This document shows, piece by piece, positions 26,700 through 36,058 of a DNA stretch of 64,000 nucleotides; the first letter of the stretch is position 1; each line of letters opens with the position of its first letter. The DNA is from Opitutales bacterium UBA5694 (GTDB lineage: Bacteria > Verrucomicrobiota > Verrucomicrobiia > Opitutales > Opitutaceae), in contig DIHO01000007.1 of NCBI GenBank assembly GCA_002420185.1, positions 207,423 through 271,422 on the forward strand, written 5' to 3'. A model generated the notes under the pieces. It was not told the DNA's origin and made no database searches. It saw only the letters and a program-made list of their open reading frames with translations. The position numbers and the translations under genes were made by a program.

Positions 26700-28760
26700 A
26701 TGAAAATGAAAAGTAAAAAATTAAGTACTATAACTATTACCGCCTTTCTCTTGGCAGGTTTTTCGAGTTTGCATGGACAAGAAAGCGAAACTGTAAAACT
26801 GGATGACTTCGTCGTAATGGGCGAGTATTTGCAGTCGAGTGAGGTAAATGCCCTCAAAACACCGACCCCGATTAACGAAGTTCCACAAAGCTTGGCCATC
26901 TTGACAGCTGATCTGATGTCGCTTCAAGACATGACAGGATTGGCTGATATTGCTGATTACACTCCAGGCATTGATGCGGGACAGGGAGAAGGTCACCGAG
27001 ATGACATCTTGTTTAGAGGCGTAAAATCAACAGCTGATTTTTTCGTGGATGGCGTTCGAGACGATGTACAGTATTTCAGGCCACTCTACAACATAGAGCA
27101 GGTCGAGGTGCTTAAAGGTGCGAATGCTCTTTTCTTTGGCCGCGGTGGCACAGGTGGTCTGATAAACAGAGTTACAAAGAAAGCTATCGCGGGTGAGAAT
27201 TTTACCAATTACTCACTTTCGCTGGATGATATGAGCGAAAGCTATATGGGTCTGGACACCAACGTATCGCTTGGTTTGAACGGTGCGTTTCGTCTGAATG
27301 CTTACCTTGAGGATCTAAAGAACCATCGTGATTTCTATTTCGGTGACAATAATGGCTTTAACCCGACCTTTAACTTTGATCTCAGTGAAACTACGAATGT
27401 TAACATTTCGTACGAGAAGCTTGACCATAAACGGTTCATTGACCGGGGAATACCATCTGAGAGTGGTATACCGGTTGAATCATTGGCGGATATAACGTTT
27501 GGCGACAGCGAAGAGAACTATTCAAGTTTGGACTCGGATGTTTTAAGTCTGACTGTCGATCAGCAGCTCGAAAGCGACGTTAAACTCCGGTTGAGGTTTA
27601 CCGACAACGACTTTTCAAAACTCTATCAAAATCTGTATGCGAGTAGCTACGACTCCGCAGCTAACACCGTAACCCTATCTGGCTATCGTGATACGACTAA
27701 TAGGGGCAGTACTATCTATTCATTAGATCTAATCGGTGAGAAAGAGCTAGGTGGTATTGGTCACAAGTTCGTTGTCGGATTCGAGGAGATCGACACAAGC
27801 AACGACAATGATCGCTTCTACATGGATACAGACAACTTGGATAATAATTCCAAAGGAGAAAAAATTACAGTTCCCATAGCACGTCGGTTGGCAATCCCTA
27901 GTTTTAATTTCACAACAGAAAAGTACGATGAAACGGAAGCTGATCTTAGTGTTAGTTCAATTTACTTCAGCGACGAAATCTCGTTAACTGACCAATTCGA
28001 CATGGTTATCGGCGGACGGTTTGATGATTTTGATCTGTCAGTTGTGGATGTTTATGGCAACTCTGGAGGGAGTGCATCAAAAGTTGATGAGGAGTTTTCG
28101 CCTCGCTTCGGCCTCGTTTACAAGGCCCAGGAAAACCTCGCATTGTACGGTAGCTACAGCGAGTCATTCATACCGAAAAGTGGCGGACAGTATGCTGATT
28201 TGAAAGGTAGCAAAAAGCAGAAGACTGATCCTGACGTGTACGAAAATACAGAGTTTGGGGTTAAATACGAACTAACAAATGGGTTGAGTATGACAGCCGC
28301 TTTGTATCGCTCTAATGCTGTCAAGCCAACCGGCTCAGTGGCGGATGGTGACTACGCAGTGACCGAAACCGCTACAAAAGGCCTTGAAGTTACTGCAACT
28401 GGAACCGTTACGGAGAATTGGTTTATTTCAGCAGGGGCTAACATTGTTGACGGGACTGCGCCAGCGGAAGTGGCGGAAAATAGCTATTCGGTATGGAATC
28501 TAGTCAAAGTTAATGATCAGTTTAGCTTAGGACTTGGTTATATTCATAAGGGTGATACAGTTGGCAAGGGTAGTACCCAATTACCTTCCTACGATCGTTT
28601 GGATGTTGCTGCCTATTACTCGGTAAGTGAGAATCTCCGGTTCCAGCTTAACATTGAAAACGTTACAGATCAGTTGTATTTCCCGAACTCCTACGGAAGT
28701 GGACAGGTAACGGTTGGTGCACCAATTCACGCGACTTTTAGACTTTCTGGTCGTTTCTAA
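26700..28760 (+). CDS. TonB-dependent siderophore receptor
   Basis: Outer-membrane beta-barrel that imports ferric siderophores using TonB energy. The product has 686 residues: basic N terminus and signal peptide (ITITAFLLAGFSSLHGQ), then the TonB-box region (ETVKLDDFVVMG) and plug domain with NEVPQSLAILTADLM, DDILFRGVKS and NIEQVEVLKGANALFFGRG. This is the catecholate-receptor (Fiu/CirA-like) pattern. The barrel follows and ends in aromatic Phe (ATFRLSGRF), as needed for outer-membrane insertion. Substrate is inferred from family only. Downstream terminator at 28788-28821. Confidence 0.92.
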   Translation: MKMKSKKLSTITITAFLLAGFSSLHGQESETVKLDDFVVMGEYLQSSEVNALKTPTPINEVPQSLAILTADLMSLQDMTGLADIADYTPGIDAGQGEGHRDDILFRGVKSTADFFVDGVRDDVQYFRPLYNIEQVEVLKGANALFFGRGGTGGLINRVTKKAIAGENFTNYSLSLDDMSESYMGLDTNVSLGLNGAFRLNAYLEDLKNHRDFYFGDNNGFNPTFNFDLSETTNVNISYEKLDHKRFIDRGIPSESGIPVESLADITFGDSEENYSSLDSDVLSLTVDQQLESDVKLRLRFTDNDFSKLYQNLYASSYDSAANTVTLSGYRDTTNRGSTIYSLDLIGEKELGGIGHKFVVGFEEIDTSNDNDRFYMDTDNLDNNSKGEKITVPIARRLAIPSFNFTTEKYDETEADLSVSSIYFSDEISLTDQFDMVIGGRFDDFDLSVVDVYGNSGGSASKVDEEFSPRFGLVYKAQENLALYGSYSESFIPKSGGQYADLKGSKKQKTDPDVYENTEFGVKYELTNGLSMTAALYRSNAVKPTGSVADGDYAVTETATKGLEVTATGTVTENWFISAGANIVDGTAPAEVAENSYSVWNLVKVNDQFSLGLGYIHKGDTVGKGSTQLPSYDRLDVAAYYSVSENLRFQLNIENVTDQLYFPNSYGSGQVTVGAPIHATFRLSGRF

Positions 28761-28787
28761 AAAATTAGTTATTCCTAAAATAAAAGC

Positions 28788-28821
28788 AAACGGGCTATGC
28801 TTCGGCATAGCCCGTTTTTTT
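28788..28821 (+). terminator. Intrinsic terminator after the TonB receptor
   Basis: ACGGGCTATGC-TTCG-GCATAGCCCGT stem with a stable TTCG tetraloop, followed by seven T. It separates the receptor transcript from the small gene set at 29053, which therefore needs its own promoter in 28822-29052. Confidence 0.93.
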
Positions 28822-29052
28822 ATGTAATTGTACTATTTGTAAAAAAGACTCACCATTTAAGGGAAATAAAAGAGTTAGCAAATGCAGTTAATTATCACTG
28901 CTTCGAAAGTGTCTCATAACCCGAAAATAAAGGTACCCCGACCGATTTTCATATTAGCCATACTAATTGGCTAAAGAGAATAAATACTTTTACGGGTATA
29001 ATTTTTTCTTCTTGGAGTGGAGAAAATGGAATACATACGCTAGAATTTTGGG

Positions 29053-29358
29053 ATGGTTGAACGTTTTATTCCTATACGGTGCGAAATATTGGCTCCCGAT
29101 GATCAAAAGCTGGTTGACCTCGGAAAAATCGCTAAAGCCTGTGCAATCGATCTTGGAATCAATGTACCACTTGTGATTGGCTCTCCTCAAATAAGCAGAG
29201 AAACCGAATCTGCTATATTATTAAAAATTCCTAAGGAAATTGCTGTTCTAAATGATGAAATATGGCGGCTGGCCAGCAGGATCGCCTGTTTCTGTCCTGA
29301 AACACGAGTATCTACTCAGATATGCAGCGAAAACAACCCTAGCTCAATTCAGCTATGA
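29053..29358 (+). CDS. Uncharacterised 101-residue protein upstream of the HemS-like gene
   Basis: Not recognised. It starts MVERFIPIRCEILAPDD, has a predicted helical middle (KLVDLGKIAKACAIDLGINV) and a cysteine-containing C-terminal part (RIACFCPETR, TQICSENN). No signal peptide or membrane segment is visible, so it is probably cytoplasmic. The frame begins at the ATG because a TAG lies four codons upstream. Its TGA overlaps the next ATG (ATGA), so it is translationally coupled to the HemS-like gene and probably works with it. Confidence 0.6.
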   Translation: MVERFIPIRCEILAPDDQKLVDLGKIAKACAIDLGINVPLVIGSPQISRETESAILLKIPKEIAVLNDEIWRLASRIACFCPETRVSTQICSENNPSSIQL

Positions 29359-30185
29359 ACCGCGTCCATTGGGAGTATCGGGAAGCCAAGCCTAAAAGTC
29401 AAAATCGCCGTGGATTGATTATAAAGACTGACGAGGACGGCTTTATTGCTTTAAAGCCAAATTTTGTCGAACTGTTTCGTCGATTAACCTCTTTGCCCGA
29501 GTACTATTTACAAACTCGCCATGCTTACGCCACCTTAATTGCCAGAAGGCGGCAAATAGAATTAAGTTGTATCGAAAGTTCGAATCTAATTGCAGACTGC
29601 GAGAAAAGCCTCCAATTGGATAGTACAAGTAATCATCGTATGTATGCTCGCGTCTCGCGCTGCGAATGCTGTGAGTCTCCGGGTCGCATTGAAGTTCGAA
29701 ATAAGCGCAATTTCGAAGTCTTACAGATTTGTTGCTCTCCGCTGGTAAAGGCACTGGACTGGGGCAAAATTATAGCGGACTCTTCTTTGGAAGAAGCAGA
29801 GTGCCACGTCAGAATTGATCGAGAGCGCTATCCTTTCGTTCCAAAGCTAGCCAAAAAAGTCGCTGGAGATCCTTCGCAAATAACAAAATTCTTTGAATTG
29901 CTTCGCGAGCGATCAATTGCGTTTGTTGCGACTTTAGAAACGGATGGTATTATTCATAGTGAGAGAATTCTGGCGAAAAAAATCAATTGCAGCGGTGGAG
30001 TTCTAATTATTGAAGGTTCCGCAAAAACATTACGCCTAAACCTAGCTGCCGCACGTTCCCTGTTCTCGGTGGATGCCGATGGTTTTAGCACGATCTATGT
30101 TGCTGGAAATCAGAATGTTCTGCTCCTCTCAATTAAGACTTTGTCGGCTACTAGAAGCGATGAGTTATTCGCCGAACTTGACTGA
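29355..30185 (+). CDS. Divergent HemS/HmuS-like haem-handling protein (tentative)
   Basis: 276 residues. The C-terminal third (IHSERILAKKINCSGGVLII, then TLRLNLAAARSLFSVDADGF) follows the HemS C-repeat pattern IHxGPV...GPWLNVLD..FNLHLR..AI...V...DG. The N-terminal part (LFRRLTSLPEYYLQTRHAYATL and MYARVSRCECCESPGRIEV) is compatible with a first repeat (LG.VMALTRNE...SLQFFD..G). It is shorter than typical HemS (about 345) and carries an unusual CECC plus ICC cluster. HemS/HmuS proteins bind, traffic or degrade haem in the cytoplasm. The call is by pattern only; the siderophore receptor nearby fits an iron role. It could instead be an unrelated fold. Confidence 0.45.
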   Translation: MNRVHWEYREAKPKSQNRRGLIIKTDEDGFIALKPNFVELFRRLTSLPEYYLQTRHAYATLIARRRQIELSCIESSNLIADCEKSLQLDSTSNHRMYARVSRCECCESPGRIEVRNKRNFEVLQICCSPLVKALDWGKIIADSSLEEAECHVRIDRERYPFVPKLAKKVAGDPSQITKFFELLRERSIAFVATLETDGIIHSERILAKKINCSGGVLIIEGSAKTLRLNLAAARSLFSVDADGFSTIYVAGNQNVLLLSIKTLSATRSDELFAELD

Positions 30186-30215
30186 CTATTTGTGGTAAAA
30201 ATAATGCACAATTGA

Positions 30216-30377
30216 ATGAATAAAAAAGATAAAAGATACGACGTTACTGCTAGCCCATTTTTACGTGGATTGGTTGTTGAGGATCGCCACAACGAAATCG
30301 TAAGATCGATCATAGGCGTAGTAGGACCGCTCTTATTACTACTTATATTTATCATGGCTATCAAACGAAATAGCTAA
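30216..30377 (+). CDS. 53-residue single-helix membrane protein
   Basis: A small frame 30 bp after the HemS-like gene: a charged N terminus (MNKKDKRYDVTASPFLRG), a short polar segment (LVVEDRHNEIVR), one strong membrane helix (SIIGVVGPLLLLLIFIMAI) and a basic end (KRNS). The topology suggests the N terminus outside and the C terminus inside, or a TonB/ExbD-like anchor without the periplasmic domain. No family recognised. Codon pattern and position make it a probable third member of the operon. Confidence 0.6.
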   Translation: MNKKDKRYDVTASPFLRGLVVEDRHNEIVRSIIGVVGPLLLLLIFIMAIKRNS

Positions 30378-31440
30378 CTTATAATTATATACTAATAAAT
30401 AGTATTTATATATAAATCTAACATATATTGTTAAGATAATTTAGTAAAAATCACAATGCTTGAGGCTTTAGGTGGTCAATATCTCCCAGTATCTGAATTC
30501 GTACAGTACTCACCAAATGGCTGGAATACACAACTTTGCTAATGACTGTCTTCTCTTGACTCTGTGAATCATTTATTTCTCTTTTTGGATTGTGGGGATT
30601 GAACTCCCCGTTTCTATTCTAAAGATAACGTTAATCGCAAACCGTGAGACGAATCGCTCACCGGTTGGAGTACAGGTTGTGTTAGACATTGCTTTGTTCA
30701 ATTTGCTACCTCTCAATACGCTTGATCATATCCAAAGAACACCAGCGAGACACGATTGCCTACCGCGGTCATGGAGTAATCAAAAGACCCGATATTGATA
30801 GACTTGCTGAGAAGCGGACGCTTTTTGAAAATACCTGGTCCAATTAACCGGTTTGGTCCTTGAGAGGCGGCTATACAGACGGAACTTTTTGTTCAATAGA
30901 CGAATGATAGATGCAATGGTAACCCGTATTAAGGACAAGCAGCAGGTCGATCGTATCGATGAGTAGAATACATTTTCTGGTCATGGGATGATGGTAATGT
31001 TTCTAGCGATGAGATCCTGCCGCTTCACGTATTTGATGATTGGGCGATCTTAGGGACTGCTTGAAAAAATGTGCTCGTCATTTAATTTCCTGTCACAATC
31101 AGTACAGGCTAATACAGGTTAATGGTAAGTCATTCGCCTAGTTACCAAAGTAAATTAATGTACCCTAGGTGGTAACCGGTTCCGAATCCCACTAGTCACC
31201 CCGATTATTACTTTGGAAGCGGTTTAGCAACTGAAACCAAACCCTCCCTACAAAGCATCAGCCAGGATGAGGACCTGTAAACATTCAACAAGCGGGTCTA
31301 CACAAAGGATTGAAGAGAAAATTCCAGTATTCAACAAAGGCGACACCCCGACGCGATAGCCAAACCAATTCCGCCATTCAAGCCCACCTACACAACAAAC
31401 TGCTTGATAGTCGATCATATGCCAGCATCCTAACACCTGT
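30378..31440 (+). other. A/T-rich junk region with gene remnants at the island end
   Basis: 1063 bp without an intact gene. 30378-30445 is extremely A/T-rich (TATAATTATATACTAATAAA-type). Two protein-like remnants are seen on the plus strand: KEHQRDTIAYRGHGVIKRPD continuing DIDRLAEKRTLFENTWSN to a TAA near 30845, and VEYIFWSWDDGNVSSDEILP continuing LHVFDDWAILGTA to a TGA near 31065. They are in pieces too short to assign. A degenerate tRNA-His 3' copy follows at 31169-31202. 31203-31440 shows nothing recognisable. Confidence 0.4.
31169..31202 (+). repeat. Degenerate copy of the tRNA-His 3' half (putative att remnant)
   Basis: GTGGTAACCGG followed by TTCCGAATCCCACTAGTCACCCC matches the tRNA-His gene from its anticodon to its 3' end (24714-24755), with an 8-nt gap and about five mismatches. 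Integrases commonly target tRNA genes at the anticodon or T-loop and leave such a copy at the far end of an island. The copy cannot form a working tRNA. Confidence 0.55.
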
Positions 31441-32805
31441 ATGGAAAAGCTTACCTGGATCCTGACAACGACTTCCTTATCCCTCCTAATATCGCTCGCT
31501 TCCTTCGCCGACGACTGGGAACCGCTTCTGAGCGGCAACTCCTTTGAGGGATGGGAACAGCTTGGAGGCTTAGCCAAGTTCGAAATTAAAAATGGAGAGG
31601 TTACGGGAACCAGTGTCGCCAATACACCTAACTCTTTTATGACGACCGAGAGGGCCTATACGGATTTCGTTCTGGAGTTTGAAGTGTGGGTTCAGGATGG
31701 CCTCAATTCAGGTGTACAATTTCGCAGTAACACGAAGCCTAATCCAGATCTCCCAGATGGCCGAGTCTACGGATACCAATTCGAATTAGATACGACCGAA
31801 CGTGCGTGGTCTGCTGGAATTTACGATGAAGCAAATCGAGGCTGGCTGTATCCAGTCAGTTACAACGAGCCAGCTCGTTATCTATTCAAGAAAGAGCAAT
31901 GGAACACCGCCCGCATCGAATGTATCGGAAACGAGGTACAAACTTTTCTCAACGGGAAACAAGTTTCTCACCTTGTAGATGAAGAAACGATTTCTGGTTT
32001 CATTGGGCTCCAAGTTCACAGCATCAGAGGTTCAGAAAACGAGGGCTACAAAGTCCGCTGGCGTAACCTTAGGATCAATACAAAGATACCCAAACTATCC
32101 CCACCTGAGGGAATTTACATTCGCAATATCAAACCCAATTCCCTGAGCAGTTCGGAAAAAGCACAGGGTTGGACGCGTCTCTTCAATGGCCGAAAAGCGA
32201 ATGAATGGAGAAGCGCCGAGGGGATAAACGTTTTTTCTGATAAAGACTGGGAAGTAAAAGATGGGGCGTTAGTAATCCATGCCGGTTCCAAGGCAGGGGA
32301 CCTCGTTTCAAAGAAGGCATATGGCCCCTTTGAATTTGATTTTGAATTCAAACTCACAGAGGGGGCCAATAGCGGAGTTAAATACTTCGTGTCCGACTTC
32401 GCCGAACCTGGACAAGCAGCGAATTATCTTGGATTGGAATACCAGTTAATCGACGACAACCTACACCCTGACGCCAAACAAGGTGTCGTTGGTAATCGCA
32501 CTAGCGCTTCGCTGTACGATCTGATACCCCGATATCGAGAAGTCCAAACCCGAAAAGTCCCGCTTCACATAGGTAGCTGGAATCATGGTCGTATCGTTGC
32601 TTTTCCCAATGGGACGGTCCAACATTGGTTAAACGGTTTTAACGTCGTCGAATACGAACGCGGATCAAATATTTATGATGCACTAGTAGCTCGTAGCAAA
32701 TATGAGAATTATGAAAATTTTGGACTGAAAGCAAAAGGGCTTCTGCTTCTTCAAAACCATGACGATGAGGTAAGCTATCGCAGTCTCAAAATTCGCGAAC
32801 TCTAA
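31441..32805 (+). CDS. Secreted twin-domain DUF1080 (3-keto-disaccharide hydrolase) protein
   Basis: 454 residues: signal peptide (LTWILTTTSLSLLISLASFA), then two DUF1080 domains (about 25-218 and 240-454), each a concanavalin-like sandwich. The first shows WEPLLSGNSFEGWEQLGG, GLNSGVQFRS and WNTARIECIGNEVQTFLNG. The second repeats GWTRLFNGRKANEWRS, GANSGVKYFV and WNHGRIVAFPNGTVQHWLNG. DUF1080 members hydrolyse 3-keto-glycosides or bind carbohydrate and are expanded in Verrucomicrobiota and Planctomycetota. The paired domains probably arose by duplication. It lies just outside the island end. Confidence 0.9.
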   Translation: MEKLTWILTTTSLSLLISLASFADDWEPLLSGNSFEGWEQLGGLAKFEIKNGEVTGTSVANTPNSFMTTERAYTDFVLEFEVWVQDGLNSGVQFRSNTKPNPDLPDGRVYGYQFELDTTERAWSAGIYDEANRGWLYPVSYNEPARYLFKKEQWNTARIECIGNEVQTFLNGKQVSHLVDEETISGFIGLQVHSIRGSENEGYKVRWRNLRINTKIPKLSPPEGIYIRNIKPNSLSSSEKAQGWTRLFNGRKANEWRSAEGINVFSDKDWEVKDGALVIHAGSKAGDLVSKKAYGPFEFDFEFKLTEGANSGVKYFVSDFAEPGQAANYLGLEYQLIDDNLHPDAKQGVVGNRTSASLYDLIPRYREVQTRKVPLHIGSWNHGRIVAFPNGTVQHWLNGFNVVEYERGSNIYDALVARSKYENYENFGLKAKGLLLLQNHDDEVSYRSLKIREL

Positions 32806-32816
32806 ACTTTCGAGAA

Positions 32817-33539
32817 TTAAAACGACACCGCTTCAACCAGCAAGCGGACTTTCCTTTCAGACGTCTTATCGTTTTCCATCACGCCTGAATACGCGTGGAC
32901 CGATAAGTCCCCTTTCCAAGGCTGAAGCCCCTTTAGAACAAGTGGGACATTTTCTGGCGAGACACTACCCCCGATAACGATTTCCGTTCTCCCCGCACAC
33001 TGCTGTATAAGCTGATTGATTACGAATACCCCGTCAAGGGCTGATCCCGATTCTCCCCAAGGCACCCCACTGGTGAGAATTCGATCAACACCCAATTGGA
33101 TAAGGATGCCCAGTGATTCTTGGACGTCTCTCGCCGCGTCGAAAGAGCGATGAAAAGTCGCTTTCAAACTCAAAGAATGGCTTAGCTCGATCAACGGACC
33201 GATTTGAAGCACGTCTATTTCTCCCCCTCTTGTCAAACCACCCAGCACCACTCCATCCGCTTTGGCTTCTGCCGCAATTTCGATCTCTCGGCGCATCTCC
33301 CCAATCTCATAACTGGAGTAGCAAAAATCTCCGCCCCTCGGTCTTACCATTACCATGAGTCCGGGACGCTGAAAAGCCAATCGAGCCGCTTCAATACTTT
33401 CTTTAAGCGGGGTCAAACCATCGAGTTGCATCGATCCGCAAAGCTCGATGGTATCCGCTCCGCCCTGGAATGCGGCCTTAGCAAATAGACCAGTCTCTTC
33501 AGCTACGTCGCCTCGAATGCAAACTTCCACCTTCACCAT
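32817..33539 (-). CDS. cutC: CutC family protein
   Basis: TIM-barrel protein of the CutC family, named for copper homeostasis in E. coli, though the biochemical role is disputed. The product has 240 residues, the normal length. Family motifs: EVCIRGDVAEE at the N terminus, GADTIELCGSMQLDGLTP, VMVRPRGGDFCYSS, GVVLGGLTRGGEIDV, TFHRSFDAARD and ILTSGVPWGESGSALDG. It converges with the DUF1080 gene. Symbol given by family, not by proven function. Confidence 0.92.
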   Translation of the reverse strand: MVKVEVCIRGDVAEETGLFAKAAFQGGADTIELCGSMQLDGLTPLKESIEAARLAFQRPGLMVMVRPRGGDFCYSSYEIGEMRREIEIAAEAKADGVVLGGLTRGGEIDVLQIGPLIELSHSLSLKATFHRSFDAARDVQESLGILIQLGVDRILTSGVPWGESGSALDGVFVINQLIQQCAGRTEIVIGGSVSPENVPLVLKGLQPWKGDLSVHAYSGVMENDKTSERKVRLLVEAVSF

Positions 33540-33572
33540 GCCAGAATCCCTCTTAATTTTTCCTATTATCGA

Positions 33573-34010
33573 TTATTGAAGCCGCTTTTCCATTTTCTGA
33601 TGCGGAATCGTGACTTCTATAAATTCATCACCAACTGAATGATACCCAAGGCTCTGATAAAATCCGAGCGCGGTGACTCGTGCATTCAAACTGATTTTGA
33701 CGCCGCCCTTCCCTGTTAATTCAGATTCGACCTTTCGCATTAGCTCCGAGCCAATCCCCTGCCCTTGTATTTCCTTCTTTGTCGCCATCTGTCTGATACG
33801 ATAACAATGATCGCAACCTGGAATGGCGATCACGCAGGCAATAGCTTCATTTCCTTGAAAAACCGCATAGTGGTGAGAGAACGCTTCCCAAGAGAGGTCT
33901 TCCAAACGGAAATCAAGCCCAAATGGCTCTCTCAAGATTTGGTTGCGGAGCAAGAACACTTTTTCGTATTCAGGAGAACCATAAGCTATTTCACAAAAAT
34001 GGCGTTTCAT
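33573..34010 (-). CDS. GNAT-family N-acetyltransferase
   Basis: Acetyl-CoA-dependent acetyltransferase of unknown substrate. From ATG 34010 the product has 145 residues. The acetyl-CoA pyrophosphate loop is QGQGIGSEL (82-90), preceded by strand IRQMATKKEI. The region LNARVTALGFYQSLGYHSVGDEF is the typical C-terminal motif B, similar to ElaA-type acetyltransferases. A TTG six codons earlier is an alternative start. Same strand as cutC, 33 bp upstream of it. Confidence 0.85.
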   Translation of the reverse strand: MKRHFCEIAYGSPEYEKVFLLRNQILREPFGLDFRLEDLSWEAFSHHYAVFQGNEAIACVIAIPGCDHCYRIRQMATKKEIQGQGIGSELMRKVESELTGKGGVKISLNARVTALGFYQSLGYHSVGDEFIEVTIPHQKMEKRLQ

Positions 34011-34078
34011 GGTCTGGAAAAGCCTCAACCGCGGAACCCGACTGAGGCCAAATAATTAAAACAAACAGACGTTCGCCT

Positions 34079-36058
34079 TCATGAGCCTGCTGCCGAAAGA
34101 ACATTCGATCCCGTCATTCCCAATTCAGCCATGACCGTATTCCCGGGAGCACTCATACCGAATCGGTCGATTCCTAGGACTTTTCCCTCAAAGCCGACAT
34201 ATTTGTGCCAGAGCCCCGTGACACCTGCTTCAATCGCTATCCGTTTCCTACAGGAAGAAGGTAAAATACTCTCTTTGTATTCATCGCTTTGGCCATCAAA
34301 TCTCAGCATTGAAGGCATCGACACGACCCGGGCACCGGGACCTATTTCATCCGCTGCGGCAATGGCATGCTGCACTTCCGAACCGGTTCCGATTAAGATG
34401 ACTTCCAAAGGTCCAGTCTCTTTTTTTATCACGTACCCTCCCTTAATAACTCCGTGGCGGCGTTCTTCAGGAGTCACCGTATTGATATTGGGCACACCTT
34501 GCCGCGTGAGCGAAAGTACAGTTGGACCGTCTTGACGCTCCACGGCCGCAACGAACGCTCCCGCGGTCTCTTCCGAATCACAAGGGCGAATCACGTCCAG
34601 ATTGGGTATGACTCTTAGACCTGAAACCGTTTCAACCGGTTGATGTGTCGGACCATCCTCACCCACTCCCACCGAATCGTGGGTAAAAATGTAGATCACA
34701 GGAAGGCCCGCCAGGGAAGCCAATCGGATCGAAGGTCGCAAATAATCCGCAAACACCATAAAAGTAGCTCCCGAAGCTCTCCAAATCCCATCGTAAGCCA
34801 CCCCGTTGAGCAAGGCACCCATAGCGTGCTCGCGAATACCAAAGAGCAAATTTCGTCCCGATTCGTTTCCAGACAGAAAAACGCCTCCATCTTTAATGTA
34901 GTTCTTCGTAGATCCATGGAGGTCCGCAGAACCACTAATCAATTCGGGACGGGCCTGTGCGATAGGCTGCAGGACATTCGACCCTGCCGCTCGCGTTGCC
35001 AGTTTAGCATCTACTTCAGCTAGCGGAATTTTTGACAAAATATCGTCAATGTCCACCGGAGCTGACGCTCCCGACTCCAACGCAGCTGCTAGCTCGACAT
35101 TGGCCTTGGCCCACTCATCGTAGGTGGTTTTCCAAGTATTATAAACTTCAGTACGCACTTGCTTCAGTTCAGCGAAATAAGCTCGAACATCCTCGGACAC
35201 GTGGAAACGCACTTCTGGGAGCCCTAAAATCTGGTGGGCGTTTTCAGAATACTTGATCGCACCACTCTCCCCATGCCCAGCACTCGTCCCCGCAACCTCT
35301 GGAATCCCTCGAGCAATCTCAGTCTTAGCAACAATCAACTGAGGCTTACCCTTCGCTGCCTTGGCATCGCTAAACGCTGCTGCAACGGCATCGAGATCAT
35401 GTCCATCGATTGTGACAACACCCCATCCCAACGCTTCATATCGCTTAGCGGTATCTTCACTCTGAGACATATCCGCCTTCGCATCGAGCGTGACGTCATT
35501 ACTATCATAAAAAACAATCAAATTATCGAGGTGCAGATGACCCGCGAGCGCAGATGCTTCTTGGGCAACCCCCTCCTGAATGCAACCATCGCCCGCCAAG
35601 GCCACGATGTGGTTGTCTAATATAGTATGGGTGTCCGTGTTGAATTTTGCTGCCGCCATTTTCTGAGAGACGGCAAAACCAACCGCGTTGCCAATTCCCT
35701 GCCCCAAGGGACCCGTTGTGCTTTCAACCCCCGCGGTTTCTTTGAATTCCGGATGCCCTGGAGTCTTGCTGTGAAGCTGGCGGAAATTCTTGAGTTCCTC
35801 CAAATCCAGATCAAATCCCGCCAAATGTAGCCAACTATAGAGGAACATGCTTCCATGACCGCCCGATAGGATGAAACGGTCCCGATTTAACCAACGCGGC
35901 TCGTCCGGATTAACACTCAGTGCATGCCCATAAAGGACCGCACCAATCTCGGCTGATCCGAGTGGCAAGCCCACGTGTCCTGAGTGGCAGGCGTGAACCG
36001 CATCGATTGCGAGCCCGCGGGCTTGATTGGCGGCTATTTGAAGGATATCTTTATTCAT
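34079..36058 (-). CDS. tkt: Transketolase
   Basis: Thiamine-diphosphate enzyme moving two-carbon units in the pentose phosphate pathway. From ATG 36058 the product has 659 residues. The catalytic His region HSGHVGLPLG (25-34), SGGHGSMFLYS (65-75), the ThDP motif GDGCIQEG (156-163 region) and second-domain FGIREHAMGALLNG with THDSVGVGEDGPTHQPVE are all present. A longer opening to 36187 runs through the rplS terminator and is not used. It lies downstream of rplS but behind a terminator, so it has its own promoter in 36059-36185. Confidence 0.95.
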   Translation of the reverse strand: MNKDILQIAANQARGLAIDAVHACHSGHVGLPLGSAEIGAVLYGHALSVNPDEPRWLNRDRFILSGGHGSMFLYSWLHLAGFDLDLEELKNFRQLHSKTPGHPEFKETAGVESTTGPLGQGIGNAVGFAVSQKMAAAKFNTDTHTILDNHIVALAGDGCIQEGVAQEASALAGHLHLDNLIVFYDSNDVTLDAKADMSQSEDTAKRYEALGWGVVTIDGHDLDAVAAAFSDAKAAKGKPQLIVAKTEIARGIPEVAGTSAGHGESGAIKYSENAHQILGLPEVRFHVSEDVRAYFAELKQVRTEVYNTWKTTYDEWAKANVELAAALESGASAPVDIDDILSKIPLAEVDAKLATRAAGSNVLQPIAQARPELISGSADLHGSTKNYIKDGGVFLSGNESGRNLLFGIREHAMGALLNGVAYDGIWRASGATFMVFADYLRPSIRLASLAGLPVIYIFTHDSVGVGEDGPTHQPVETVSGLRVIPNLDVIRPCDSEETAGAFVAAVERQDGPTVLSLTRQGVPNINTVTPEERRHGVIKGGYVIKKETGPLEVILIGTGSEVQHAIAAADEIGPGARVVSMPSMLRFDGQSDEYKESILPSSCRKRIAIEAGVTGLWHKYVGFEGKVLGIDRFGMSAPGNTVMAELGMTGSNVLSAAGS

